From Neoceratodus forsteri (lineage: Eukaryota > Chordata > Ceratodontiformes > Ceratodontidae): DNA of 64,000 nucleotides. The notes under the pieces are model-generated. The model worked only from the letters and a program-made list of their open reading frames with translations, was not told where the DNA came from and did not search any database. Below, one piece after another: positions 43,283 to 53,390 of this stretch. The number at the start of each line of letters is the position of its first letter. Position 1 is the stretch's first letter. The DNA is taken from contig CM028136.1 in assembly GCA_016271365.2 (NCBI GenBank), positions 468,594,001 through 468,658,000 on the forward strand, written 5' to 3'. The position numbers and the translations under genes are program-made.

Positions 43283-44508
43283 ATGCCACACAGGAGCACA
43301 CTGAATGCACCAAACTGGACACAGGTGGAACTTGTAAACTTGGTGGCTTTGGTGGAGCCACATATTGGTGCCCTCTATGGGCAGGTACCCCTGGACCAGC
43401 CGTGCACTGAGGTGTGGCAGGGGGTGGCTGAGGAGCTAGAGGAGGTGACAGGGTCACACCATAGCAGTGATCAGTGCTGCCACAGGTATAGTGACCTGTG
43501 TAGGAGGGATCCTGACCAGCTAAGGTCACTGCAGGCATGTGTCCAGAGGGGCACTGTGCCACAGCCAGGTTAATGCATTTATCCCCATCCATGCCATGTC
43601 GGTGTTGTGTGGGTTGCCAGAGGGTGTTATGCTGTGCTGCTGTAGGTGGTAGGCAGTGGCCGGGCACACCACCGGACATGGCAGTGCACAGCTGGTGTGC
43701 TGTGCCTTGGCATTGATGCTGTGTTGGGTCATGGGGTTTACTGTGCTGAGGGGGGCCCATGTCTTGCTTTCCAGTGCTGATGTCTGTCTTACACTGTCTC
43801 CCTACTAGGCCCTGTAGATCGGTGAAGAGCCCAGATGGTGGATGCTGCTGTCAGAAAGCAGCAGGCCAGTGGTGGTGCACAACAGAGGGTTGCCGGCCAG
43901 CCAGGTGGTGCAGGTGGTCAGGCACCAGTTGGGCCACAGCTTGCAGGTAGGCACCTTGGCGGTGTATTTTGTTGTGTGGGGTTGGGGTGGGGCCACACCC
44001 CCCTGTGAACATGGCCATTACATTCTGTGCCTCGCTGACATGGTCCATTGCACCATACGGCACCCAGGGCACGTGTGTGTGACCACTGTGGGTGGGCTGT
44101 GGGTGCATCTGAGTCCCAGCCAGGCCACTGTCAGCCCCACGCAATGGTCATTCGCTTGGCTGTCATGGCTGTGGCATGCTGTGCCTGGTTGGTGGTGGTG
44201 TGCAGTGCTGAGTGTGGCTGTGGATAGTCAGGATGGTGGCTTGTGTGGGCACGCACACTGTGGTTGGCTGTGTACCCCCGTAGGGCACATGCCAACGTTG
44301 TCCGCTGCACATGGTGGGTGGGCTACGGTTGTGTGGGTGTGCACTCATCCATGTCCCCTCCTTTGTCATAGGAGCCCAACTGGTGGATGCCCATACAAGG
44401 TTGCTGGAGCAGATCCTGTGGGTCGCCATGGCCACCCTTGCAGTGGCATGCATTATTCGACAGGCCATGTTCCGGCCACAGAGGAGGAGGTGGCAGAGGC
44501 GCCAATAG
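43283..44508 (+). pseudogene. third Harbinger gene: second SANT-like protein (copy 1)
   Basis: Inferred three exons: 43283-43568, 43809-43946 and 44372-44508, about 186 codons with two phase-1 introns. Exon 1 reads 'NWTQVELVNLVALVEPHIGA', then 'EVWQGVAEELEEVTG' and 'QCCHRYSDLCRRDPDQL', a SANT/trihelix-like fold pattern. Exon 2 is Gln/Gly-rich. Exon 3 is a hydrophobic helix, 'LLEQILWVAMATLAVACII', with a basic tail 'RPQRRRWQRRQ'. One TGA lies in exon 2 near 43823. Copy 2 keeps exon order and phases. The function is unknown; DNA binding is inferred. The hydrophobic helix might be a membrane or coiled-coil segment. Confidence 0.65.
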
Positions 44509-45411
44509 TTGAGGACCTTCCAAGGGACCCATTGACCTGCTTCACCCTCCCTTCCACTGACACCCCTCCCATTTTTCCATTGTTACAACCCTACCATGTC
44601 CCCTGTCTCCCCACCCCTTCCCCATCCTACATTCCTAAATGTGTCCTCCCCAGTCCCTGCACCCTATCCCTGTTCAACTGTACATAGCTTTGTTTGTTGC
44701 TTGTTGTTTCAATACAGTTATATTTTGGTAGCCATCTGTGTCCGTGTCTGCTTTGCAGATGGCATTGGTGCCATGCTGCAGTGGTGTGCATGGTGGCTGT
44801 GTGGTACGTTTGTGGTTGCCTGGAGTTTGTGTCAGGTGGTCTGCTTACCGTGGCCTGTGTGTGTGTGTGTGTGTGTGTTCCCTGTAGCATGCATACATTC
44901 CCTGCTGGGCTGTGTGGCTGGTGTGGTGTGTGCTGTTGGCTTGTGTGTTGTCTGCTTTGGTCCCGGTGCCATGTCCAGTGCCGTCCTGTGGGTGTTGCCC
45001 ATGGCTGCCTGGCAGTGGCCATGGGTGTCACGCCACCTCTATACACTGCAGTGGGATGCGTGGCCAGGGCATGTGGCCATGTGCCTGCCTTGCCACCCTC
45101 TGGTCATCCCCTGCACTATGCTGGCAGTGTGTCCTGCTCATTGCCTCTGTCCCTTGCCCTGCCCATGCTATGCTCCTGCGCTTCCTGCCTTGCTCCATTG
45201 CACAACCCTAGTTGCGCGATGGTGCCTACTGCCTTGCTCCCTGGTGCAGCCCTAGTTGCGCTATGGTGCATCCCTGTGATATTCAGCCATCTTGTGCTGT
45301 CACTTGCCTTGGTGCTCAGCCTTTGAATATCGCGTTGGATGTGCACCTGTGCAGTGTACCTTCACTGTGCCACTCTTGTGCCTGCTTCTGGTGCATTTCT
45401 GAATATCCCAC
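44509..45411 (+). repeat. right subterminal region of Harbinger copy 1
   Basis: TG/GT-rich DNA with a (GT)n run at 44857-44878 that is also present in copy 2 near 63019. Terminal words 'GTTGCGCGATGGTGC', 'GTTGCGCTATGGTGC', 'GTGATATTCAGCC' and 'TTGAATATCGCG' are spaced through 45205-45345. Long open frames (for example 44596-45255 +) reflect biased composition only. Confidence 0.6.
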
Positions 45412-45429
45412 CCAATATGCCTTTTTGTC

Positions 45430-46200
45430 AATAGAAACATAGAAACATAGAAACATAGAATTTGAAGGCAGATAAGGACCGCTTGGCCCACCCAGTCTGC
45501 CCATTTCCCTACCTAATGGACAAGCTGCAGATCCTAGTTAACCAGCAGCCTACTTCTTCCTACCCCCACCCCCTAGAATTGCCTTATGACTGTCCCATGC
45601 ATGCTTGAATTCCACCACTGTTTTTGACTCCACAACCTCTTCTGGAAGGCCGTTCCATGCATCCACAACCCTCTCTGTGAAAAAATACTTCCTTAAATTA
45701 CCTCTGAGCCACCCCCCCCCCTCTATCTTCAAATTGTGCCCCCTTGTTTTTGAACACCTCTTTTTTTGAAAGATGCTACCCTCTTGGACTTTGTTGATTC
45801 CCTTGAGGTACTTGAAAGTTTCTATCATGTCCCCCCTCTCCCTCCTTTCCTCGAGGCTATACATATTAAGCTCCTTAAGTCTCTCTTCATATGTCTTCTG
45901 GTGCAGACCCTGCACCATTTTAGTTGCCCTCCCCTGGACAGCTTCCATTCTGTCTATGTCTTTGCAGAGATTGGGTCTCCAGAACTGCACGCAGTACTCC
46001 AGATGGGGTCTCACCAGCTGTCTGCACAGAGGGATAATAACTTCCTGTTTTCTACTGGTGATGCCTCTCCCTATGCATCCCAGTATCCCCCCAGCTCTCC
46101 TTGCTGCCCTCTCACATTACTTGCCCACCTTTAGGTCATCTGATATGACTACCCCCAGGTTCTCCTTGTGCCTTCTATTACCTGTGATGCTATCATATAC
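45430..46200 (-). mobile_element. CR1-like LINE 3' end
   Basis: The minus-strand frame 45550-46014 (154 codons) starts 'MRPHLEYCVQFWRPNLCKDI', continues through 'YEERLKELNMYSLEERRERG' and 'VVDAWNGLPEEVV', and ends in a stop. This is the conserved C-terminus downstream of the reverse transcriptase. The 3' end at 45430-45462 is the 9-bp tandem 'ATAGAAACATAGAAACATAG', followed in sense by no poly(A), typical of CR1/L3. The 5' side is truncated near 46200. It is the best-preserved CR1 piece in the window and abuts the Harbinger end. Confidence 0.9.
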
Positions 46201-46595
46201 ATGAAGAAAGCATACCCAAGATTGCCATACTCTAATTTTAAAATTATTTTCATGTGCTTTAGAAAGACAAAAAAGAGAACCTTTTTAAAAACAATGTTTA
46301 TTAAGTTTTTTGCATGGTAATCTCCCATACCAAAATATAGTTCCTGAAAATGGGAAATGAATGACAACTGAAATATTCTTCTTCTTCTTCCAAAGAATGT
46401 TCTACCTTTCATGGCTGGTCTACAGTGCCATATTAGTTCAGCATAATCTTTTGGGATGCAGCCTGCTCTTACACTGAAGTGAAGAAGGGGTGAGCTTTGA
46501 AAGGTGATGTAATTAATAAGGTGAATTTTGAGATTATGCTTATCTCATTAAAATTGACTGTACTACAGTGGAATGCATGAAAGCATAATTTCCCA
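46201..46595. other. unassigned AT-rich sequence
   Basis: No open frame or recognised repeat. A 'TTCTTCTTCTTCTTCC' stretch lies at about 46375. Confidence 0.4.
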
Positions 46596-46680
46596 CCACC
46601 CCTGATGAAGTGGGGTCCAGTCACAAAATGTTGGGCATACATTTTGATAAATAAAAATGAATATTTTGTACTAATAAGGA
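46596..46680 (+). repeat. decayed hammerhead-like repeat end
   Basis: CCCCTGATGAAGTGGGGTCC followed by AGTCACAAAATGTTGGGC retains CTGATGA and a GTG/CAC stem, but the GAAAC side reads CAAAAT. An A-rich 'AAATAAAAATGAAT' tail follows. It resembles the 'CTGATGAAG...CGAAACG' ends widespread in vertebrate repeats. It would not be catalytic as read. Confidence 0.35.
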
Positions 46681-47325
46681 TTGGATCCTTCATCCTTTTT
46701 TTCCCCATGATGTACCAGTTGACTGACAGAAATAGATTCTCCACTATACCATAGAACAACAGCCACATGGAAGGCAGTGGGCATTCAGAAATACGTCTCT
46801 CTTGCAAAAACTAAGGAACTGCTACAAAGTTTCTCCAATTCTTGCCATTATTCGGCTCTGGGTAGAGGTGAGATAAGGTGGTCAGTGCCAAATATCAGTT
46901 CTGTTTTGATTCTGGACCCTTTATCATTAGTGCAACTTCTGAAATTCAGTTTGATACTCTGATTCACAATGCTCTAATTAGCTTGGAGAAAAGCAGATTA
47001 TAAATAGTCCTTTGAGCTCACCCCAGTCATTACCTACGTTTTACCCCCTCACTGTTCTTCCACACACATTTAAAAAAGGCCTGCTTCTGGCCCTGTACTA
47101 GGATCCAGCAATGCATATTAGAAGCTATCCTCGCCTTGCCCAAACTACACAATACATCTATTTGATAGTGGGTCCCACTCCTGACCCTAATCCATAATGT
47201 TCCATGCTGTACAAGCACACAGTTTCCTCCACTGTTTCTTGTGAAGGAATTCTGCTTGTGTCTGGCAGATGCATGGTTTGTCTCTTTACTCTCATTTTAG
47301 CTCTCCAGTCTGTCTCCCACAGTGG

Positions 47326-47379
<54 letters not shown>

Positions 47380-47894
47380 CTGTTTTGGAACAGCCCCTGC
47401 TTTTCACTGGGGAAAATCCAGCTCTTAGTTGCTTCCAGGAGCTGTCAGTCACTACCAGAAATACTGGAGATCCATTACTCGGAAACTGATTGGCGGTTTC
47501 ATTCATGACTGTATTAATGAAGTCCTTCTCTAATCTATAAACCTTCTGTATCTCCCTCTGCAGGCTGTGAAGACAGATTGTCTGAGCACTCAGCCCCTGA
47601 TCCAGTTGTCATACTCATGGGAGTCAGATTTGGCAAAGACTACTACTGAAATTATAGTCCACAAGCAGTCACTCACAAAATGTTTTCATTTACAAAGTTC
47701 AGGCAGGGGCTTGGCTTGGCAGCCAACAAGATGGCAGCCTAACTCCTCAGCTCTGTGATACTCCTGATAAAACCTGACAATATATGAGGCAACCCTTACT
47801 GCACTAGCTAATATTGGCACCCCTACCCATTAAACACTCACCTTGGAATTCATCTGAATAGCTGCTAGTCCGGCTATAGCTCAGTAATGCTGTA
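46681..47894. other. unassigned sequence with (CA)n
   Basis: Only short open frames. The sole clear structure is the CA microsatellite at 47327-47376. Confidence 0.4.
47327..47376. repeat. (CA)25 microsatellite
   Basis: Twenty-five uninterrupted CA repeats, giving spurious His/Thr-repeat frames. Confidence 0.98.
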
Positions 47895-48573
47895 TATTCC
47901 ATGCAGTTGGCCTTCATTCCATCGACTCTGTGGAACACTGGCACTCTCAACACCATGGTGTCTTCCCTGCCAACTCACATGGACTCCATCCTGAAGGAAA
48001 TTAAAATGATGTTTGAAACCATAATATCCCAGATGGAAAAACCAGAGATCACCTCACAATATACCACAGTTGAAATTATTGACCTCTCTCAGTGCCTCAG
48101 AGTCTCCAAGCAGCGTATTGCCCAAACAGAGGATTGCACAGACCAGCTGATGAATTACATCAGGGAGCAAGACTAAACCCTCCACCTTCTAGGGGATCAC
48201 ATAGGAGACCTGAAAAATAGAAGCTGATGGAACAATATTCGGTTTGTTGGCTTCCTGGAAGGTCGCGAGGGCCAGAATACAATTACATTCCTGCAGATTG
48301 TGCTCCTGGACATCTTAGGCTCACAATGGCCTGGCTCACTGGAAATAGATCAGGTCCACTGGTCTCTTGTGCTAAAACACCTGGTGGGAGGGGTGGTGGG
48401 CCATCATTGTCCTATCCTGGCCTGCTTCCTATGGTTTACAGTGAGAGAAGACATCATGCAGGTGGCCAGGGAGAAACATGAACTAGTCTGACAAGGTCAC
48501 AGAATACAAGTATTTGCTGATTTCTACAAGGCCTTGACAGATAAGAGGAGGGTCTACACAACAATGCAAAGAG
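47895..48573 (+). mobile_element. Tx1/L1-like LINE ORF1 relic, 5' part
   Basis: A coiled-coil-like 'MDSILKEIKMMFETIISQME' region is followed, across stops and a frameshift, by 'DHIGDLKNRS', 'NNIRFVGFLEGREG', 'VAREKHELV', 'QGHRIQVFADFYKALTDKRR'. This is the RNA-recognition and C-terminal pattern of L1-type ORF1 proteins. It is cut off at 48573 by the LTR element and resumes at 56142. Confidence 0.75.
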
Positions 48574-49851
48574 TGTGACGTAGACAGCCAGATCTGATTG
48601 CTGTATCATTTTTTTATTACATATAAAACACGTGATGGAAGGTCAGTTTGAGGAAACTACTGTCTTACTGGAACTGACACATCAAGACCCCACAGGGATA
48701 AGTTTAAAGGACAGGACATAGCTAAACTGCAGATATCTGGGGTGCAATTATCTTGTCAATTTGTTTTCATCCCGGGAAATAAGATTAGCCATTTATAATT
48801 CCCTCAGGGAAAATCCTTTGACTTACAATTGTTACCAGGAAGAACTTGAGAGGGAGGGGTGTCAGAGAGAAGCCAGAATGGACATTGAAGAGAGGTTGAT
48901 GTCTGGGCCAGGGAGGACCCAGATGAATTTGGAAGGTCCAATATACTTTCCCAGAGAACCCTTGAATTACATCAGAGAGACCTTTGAGGTGTAGATTCCA
49001 AGGCCCAGATGGGATTAAAAAGGCAAATACACTTTTGCTTGAATACAGTGACTTAGATCAAAGAAACTTTTGAGATGTATGTGTAGCAGAGCACAAACTG
49101 GTTTGGTCTGGTTAACCTGAGGGAGGAAAGGCAGTGAGGTCACCTATTATGTTTTTTTTTAATATTTTATTTGGACATCCTGTGAGATAAAATATAGATA
49201 TTGTTACACCAAGGTGGAGTTATGTGACCTCAGAAAGGGCCAGCTCAGAACTGTGCTTAATTGCTGAAAGAACCTTGACAGAGACACACAAGACAATATT
49301 CCTGACTGAGAGAAGAGAGACCCTCAAAGCACTGAAAGAAAGTAAGCATTAGATTAGACCAGTCTGAATGTACGTATTGTAGGAACTGCACTTTTACCTG
49401 TTTGTTTGTATGTGTTGGGATATATTTGTTCTGTATTTATTGTTCTGTTTTGATATTTTAAAGTAAAGAGATATTTTTCTTTTTATTTTAAGTGGAGCTT
49501 TTAAAGGTTATAAGTAACCCTGTGTATGAGCTTATTGTATACCAAACTGGGAAATGGATAGAAGTCTCTAAAGTCTTGCATAAAGTTCTAAGAGTTCATT
49601 TGAAAGACCTGGTTGGGTGCCCATAGGCAAAGATATCTGGTCCCATGAAGACAGACTTATCTGAGCCTGAAAATTGGGTACGCTAACAACAGGTTATCCG
49701 TTTGAATCCCTCCAGAGCTTGAGACTAAGGTGACTTGAACCCACAAAACAGACAAGAGGGTTACCTTGTTCTGTTCACTGTACACAAATCATACTCTCAG
49801 AGGTTGGCATTTTGGGAGTAAAGGGCTGACCGGCTGAACAAGTTGGTGACA
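48574..49851 (+). repeat. 5' LTR of the Gmr1-type element
   Basis: It is about 1278 bp, starts TGTGACG and ends GTGACA, and is closely similar to the 3' LTR. It lacks about 32 bp present in the 3' LTR (after 'AGATATTTTT', the stretch 'ACAACGGAAACTGTCTGGAG' and what follows, near 55735-55768). Both LTRs carry a 77-codon open frame (48761-48994 here) of unknown meaning. Confidence 0.93.
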
Positions 49852-49858
49852 GATTGGT

Positions 49859-49871
49859 TGGCAGCGGTGGC
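49859..49871 (+). other. candidate primer binding site
   Basis: TGGCAGCGGTGGC begins eight bases after the 5' LTR end, in the position expected for the tRNA primer. The tRNA cannot be named with confidence here. Confidence 0.45.
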
Positions 49872-50071
49872 ATAAAAAGTTGGCAAATAAGCTTCATTGT
49901 TCAGTGTGTCAGCTTGAGACCATTTAGCTCACTTGGATAAAAGGAAGGCAGTGTTTTATTTAAAAAGGAAACATTACTATATCCTTTGACTTACAGTTAA
50001 GTTCCCACCCATTTTATTTTTTTTCTCTGAAGTGCCAGTCAGACTAGTATTAGTAGTGAGGGAAGAAGAAA

Positions 50072-51348
50072 ATGGCTTCCAACTACAGCAGGCACACTGT
50101 AGATTTCTTAAAGCAGTAGTGCGGGGACAGGGGAGTCCTGTTTAGGGTGAAAGCCAGTAAGCAGAACCTCATAGAGGCCCTGATGTTAGCAGATACCCAG
50201 AGCAGTGAGTCACAGACCATGACGGAAAGTGACCAAACCTCAAGTCTGGAAGGGCTAGAGGCCAGTGAGGGTTAATGAGCTGATGAGGTGGGCAGCAGGG
50301 CCACTGTCAGTGAAGGGCCACAGCAGCAGGGACAAGTCACCAGTATCCTGAATCTGGGAAGTTCTCAGGTTGCAACTTGAGTTGTGCAGGATGGACCTGG
50401 AGTCCCTGGAGAGGAGAGAAAGGGAACAATGAGAGGCAGACTGTTTGGAGTGTGAGCACCAGTGAGAGGCAAAAGAGAAGAGAGAGCGAGAATGCAGAGA
50501 GGCAGAGTGAGAACAGTGAGCTGCAGAGGAGAGAGGAGTGCCATTGGCAACGCAAACTGGAGAAGCTATGACTCCAACCAGCTTCACCAGGGCAGGTAAG
50601 TGGCTTGGGTTTAACTGGGACTACAGGACTGGGTTACAAATTGAACTCCAAATTAATAGCTGAGTTTAAGGTTGGGGAGGACATGGACACCTTTTTAGAT
50701 TCTTTTGAAAAAGTTTGTATTCAGACTAAAATTCCTAAAGAGTCCTGGAGCTTCCAGCTATCCCCGCTACTTACCAGAAAAGCTCGGGATGCATTGGGTC
50801 AAATGAACAATGAAGACAGTGATGACTACAGCAAGTTAAAAACTGCACTGTTAAAAACATTTGAATTAACTGCTGAATCATACAGAGCTAAATTCCGTAA
50901 GCTCAGGAGAAGCCCTGATATGAGCTACGAGGAGCTAGCCATGAGACAACGTCAGTTTTTAAAATGTTGGTGGGAAGGAATTGAGGCAAACACTGGTGAT
51001 AAAATAGAAAATTTAATTTTATTAGAACAGTTTTATTGGGCATGCCCAGCAGAGTTAAAAACCTGGCTAGAGGACCAAGATCCAAAAACAGTGCAAGAGG
51101 CTGCTGAACTCTTGGACTGCTATGCCAAGAACAGACCTGCTCTGAGAGTGAATGGAGTGAGTGTGGCAGCACAGAAAGGGAACAGTGTGCCTTCAGGGCA
51201 GCTAAAACCCTCACTGCCTCCACCAAAACCAGTTAACCCCAGGTTTCAAAGAAAAGATTTCTCTGAAGTAAGAAATGTTTGTTGGTTAAGTAAAGAAACT
51301 GGACACATTGCCAGACAGTGTCCAAGAAGGTCAAGCAATAATACGTAA
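50072..51348 (+). pseudogene. Gag of the Gmr1-type element
   Basis: A plausible start at 50072 ('MASNYSRHTVDFLKQ') hits a TAG within 50 bases, with further breaks near 50275-50600. The 50605-51348 frame (247 codons) carries a capsid/SCAN-like region, roughly residues 92-165 ('YRAKFRKLRRSPDMSYEELA', 'ELLDCYAKNRP'). The zinc knuckle near residues 228-241 reads CWLSKETGHIARQC, with Ser in place of the second Cys. Gmr1-type Gag is considered the source of vertebrate SCAN domains. The changed Cys would weaken RNA binding. Confidence 0.85.
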
Positions 51349-51961
51349 AGTAGTACCAGAAAGGAAGTGGGTTGTTTGTGTGTCCCTGGAAGCATGCCAG
51401 TGAACATGAGGGAACACATGCACCCAGTTGTGGTAAATGGCATACAGACTCAGGGGTTAAGGGACACAGGGGCATTCCTGACATTGGTAAATGGGGATCT
51501 GGTACAGCCTGGTCAGCTTATACCCAACAAATACATAACTGTACAAGGGTTTACTGGTGAAGAGAAAACATTGCCATTGGCCAGTGTTCTCCTGGACTTG
51601 GGTGAAACAGTGAACTGTGCAACAGGTGGCTGTAGCCAACACATTAGCAGTGGATGTGATCCTGGGTAACAATCTCCAACAGGGGATGGTATGTGCAGTT
51701 ACCTGTAGACAAGCGGCCAGGGAAAATCGTAGTTCCCTGAGCCCCCCAGAAGCCATTGGGGAAGATACTGATAGGATGGTTCCCCAGCCTGTATCTCCAG
51801 AGGGGGAGACTGATAAAAGGAGGGTAGAAATTTCCCCAGTAGCAAGTAACCACATAGCTACAGAGGGTTACTCCGAAGAAGGAGGGGTGACCTCTTGTCA
51901 GAGGGCTGGGATTGACATTGATCCTGAGGCCCTGATGCTAGTGCTAGGGACCCTAGTTTAG
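51349..51961 (+). pseudogene. aspartic protease region
   Basis: 'GLRDTGAFLTLV' near 51455 has the DTGA catalytic motif. 'ITVQGFTGEEKTLPLA' follows, then a frameshift near 51612, after which 'VAVANTLAVDVILGNNL' completes the fold in the 51617-51961 frame. A Ser/Glu-rich linker ends at a stop at 51961. The gag-pol junction is not resolvable. Confidence 0.75.
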
Positions 51962-52066
51962 TGATGGAAGGGGACCTATCCCATGCCTTGGGAAGGTGTG
52001 AGGGGTTTGCAGCTGCTCAGAGAAGTGACCCTAGTTAAGAGAAGCTGAGGGCTTGGGCAGACTCAG

Positions 52067-53390
52067 ATGGTCCACAGGGAGGTGACGGCAGATATAAGGT
52101 TTATTTGGAAAATGGACTTATGTATTCACAGGCAGTACAGACAGAGGGAGGCAGGGATGCTAGGCAGGCAACTTGTCATTCCCCAGGGATATCGTGAGCA
52201 GTTGCTCAAGGTTTCCCATGATATTCCCTTGTCTGGTCATCTGGGAATCGCACGCACAATGCAGCGGTTGGCCCAGAATTTCTCCTGGCTTAACTTCACC
52301 CAGCAGGCGAAGGAGTATTGCAGGTCTTGTCACTGGTGCCAAGAAATAGGGAAGGCAGGCAAGAAAACCCAAGCTGCCCTGATCCCCTTGCCCATAGTGG
52401 AGGAGCCATTGCAGAGGGTGGGAATGGATATTGTGGGGCCTTTAAATACCCCCAGCTCTTCAGGGAAGAGATTCATCCTGACTGTGGTGGATTATGCCAC
52501 CCGGTACCCAGAGGCAGTTGCCCTATCTGCTCTGAGGACAAAGTGGCAGATGCCTTGCTTGGGATTTTCTCCCATGTTGGGTTTCCACAGGAGGTAATCA
52601 CCGATCGAGGGGGTTCCTTTATGTCGGACCTAATGAAATGTCTATGGAAGAAGTGTGGGGTGGTGCAGAGATGCATGACACCGTATCACCCACAAGCCAA
52701 TGGGCTTGTGGAATGCTTGAATGGTACCCTAAAGTTAATGCTCCTGGCATTTGCTGAACAGCATGGGAGGGACTGGGAGAAATACCTTTCCCACCTGTTG
52801 TTTGCATACAGGAAGGTGCCCCAAGAGTCAACAGGATTTTCCCCCTTTGAGTTCTTGTATGGACGCCGGGCACATGGGCCCCTAGACTTGATCTGGATGG
52901 ACTGGGATGGCAAGCACACCAGCCAGGGAACTCCCCTTGTGGATTACATCCTAAGGTTAAGGGAAAGGCTGAAGGAGCTTATGGGGACAGCCCAGAGCAA
53001 CCTGGCAGCTGCCCAACAGAGACAAAAGGTATGGTATGACTGCAGAGCCAGAGCTCGCTCATACATGATGGGTCAGGAAGTCATGGTCCTTATTCCAGTC
53101 CAGAAAGAAAAGATGCAAGCTGAGTGGGCAGGACCATACAGAGTGGTTAGGAAGGTAAATGACGTAAACCACATTGTGTAGTTACCTGACCATAGCCAGA
53201 CAGAAAGGATGTACCATGTCAACATGATGAAGCCATATGCAAATAGGGCTGACATGGTGTTTGCAGTGTGTAGTCATGGGGAGGGGATGGATGAAGGAGG
53301 CCCCCTTCTGGACTTGCTGGAGGAAAGTAAGTGGGAGTCCTCTGTGGAGGCAGTAAAATTGTCTCCCCAGCTGACCCCGGGCCAGATCTA
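52067..53390 (+). pseudogene. integrase (upstream of reverse transcriptase)
   Basis: The HHCC zinc-binding part is 'SHDIPLSGHLGIARTMQRL' to 'CRSCHWCQ' (about 52210-52352). The catalytic core has Asp in 'GMDIVGP' (about 52425), Asp in 'VITDRGGSF' (about 52597) and Glu in 'NGLVECLNGTLK' (about 52700). A frameshift near 52545 splits the frames 52067-52597 and 52318-53181. A C-terminal 'AEWAGPYRVVRKVNDVNHIV' segment reaches a TAG at 53179, and the same frame continues to 53390. All three catalytic acidic residues are retained. Confidence 0.9.

Larger units (their letters stand above)
38503..45411 (+). mobile_element. PIF/Harbinger DNA transposon, copy 1 (three genes)
   Basis: The left end GGGTGGGATATTCAAGGCAG (about 38500) and right end, read on the minus strand as GGGTGGGATATTCAGAAATGC (about 45411), form inverted termini. 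Both are followed by several TTGCGC / TTGTGCA / GATATTC words. Inside are a HARBI1-type transposase (+), a Myb/SANT-like gene (-) and a second SANT-like gene (+). The same gene order occurs in copy 2 (58147 onward), with clear nucleotide divergence. A TWA target-site duplication is not obvious at the ends. Stops and frameshifts in all three genes suggest it is inactive. Confidence 0.85.

Noticed and set aside
43842..44687. 281-codon plus-strand open frame in Harbinger copy 1
   Set aside because: It spans two introns and exon 3 of the third gene in the wrong frame; conserved splice sites and the copy 2 comparison support another reading.
48227..48481. Novel gene frame of 84 codons upstream of the LTR
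   Set aside because: It is an off-frame reading of the LINE ORF1 relic, which is recognisable in neighbouring frames.
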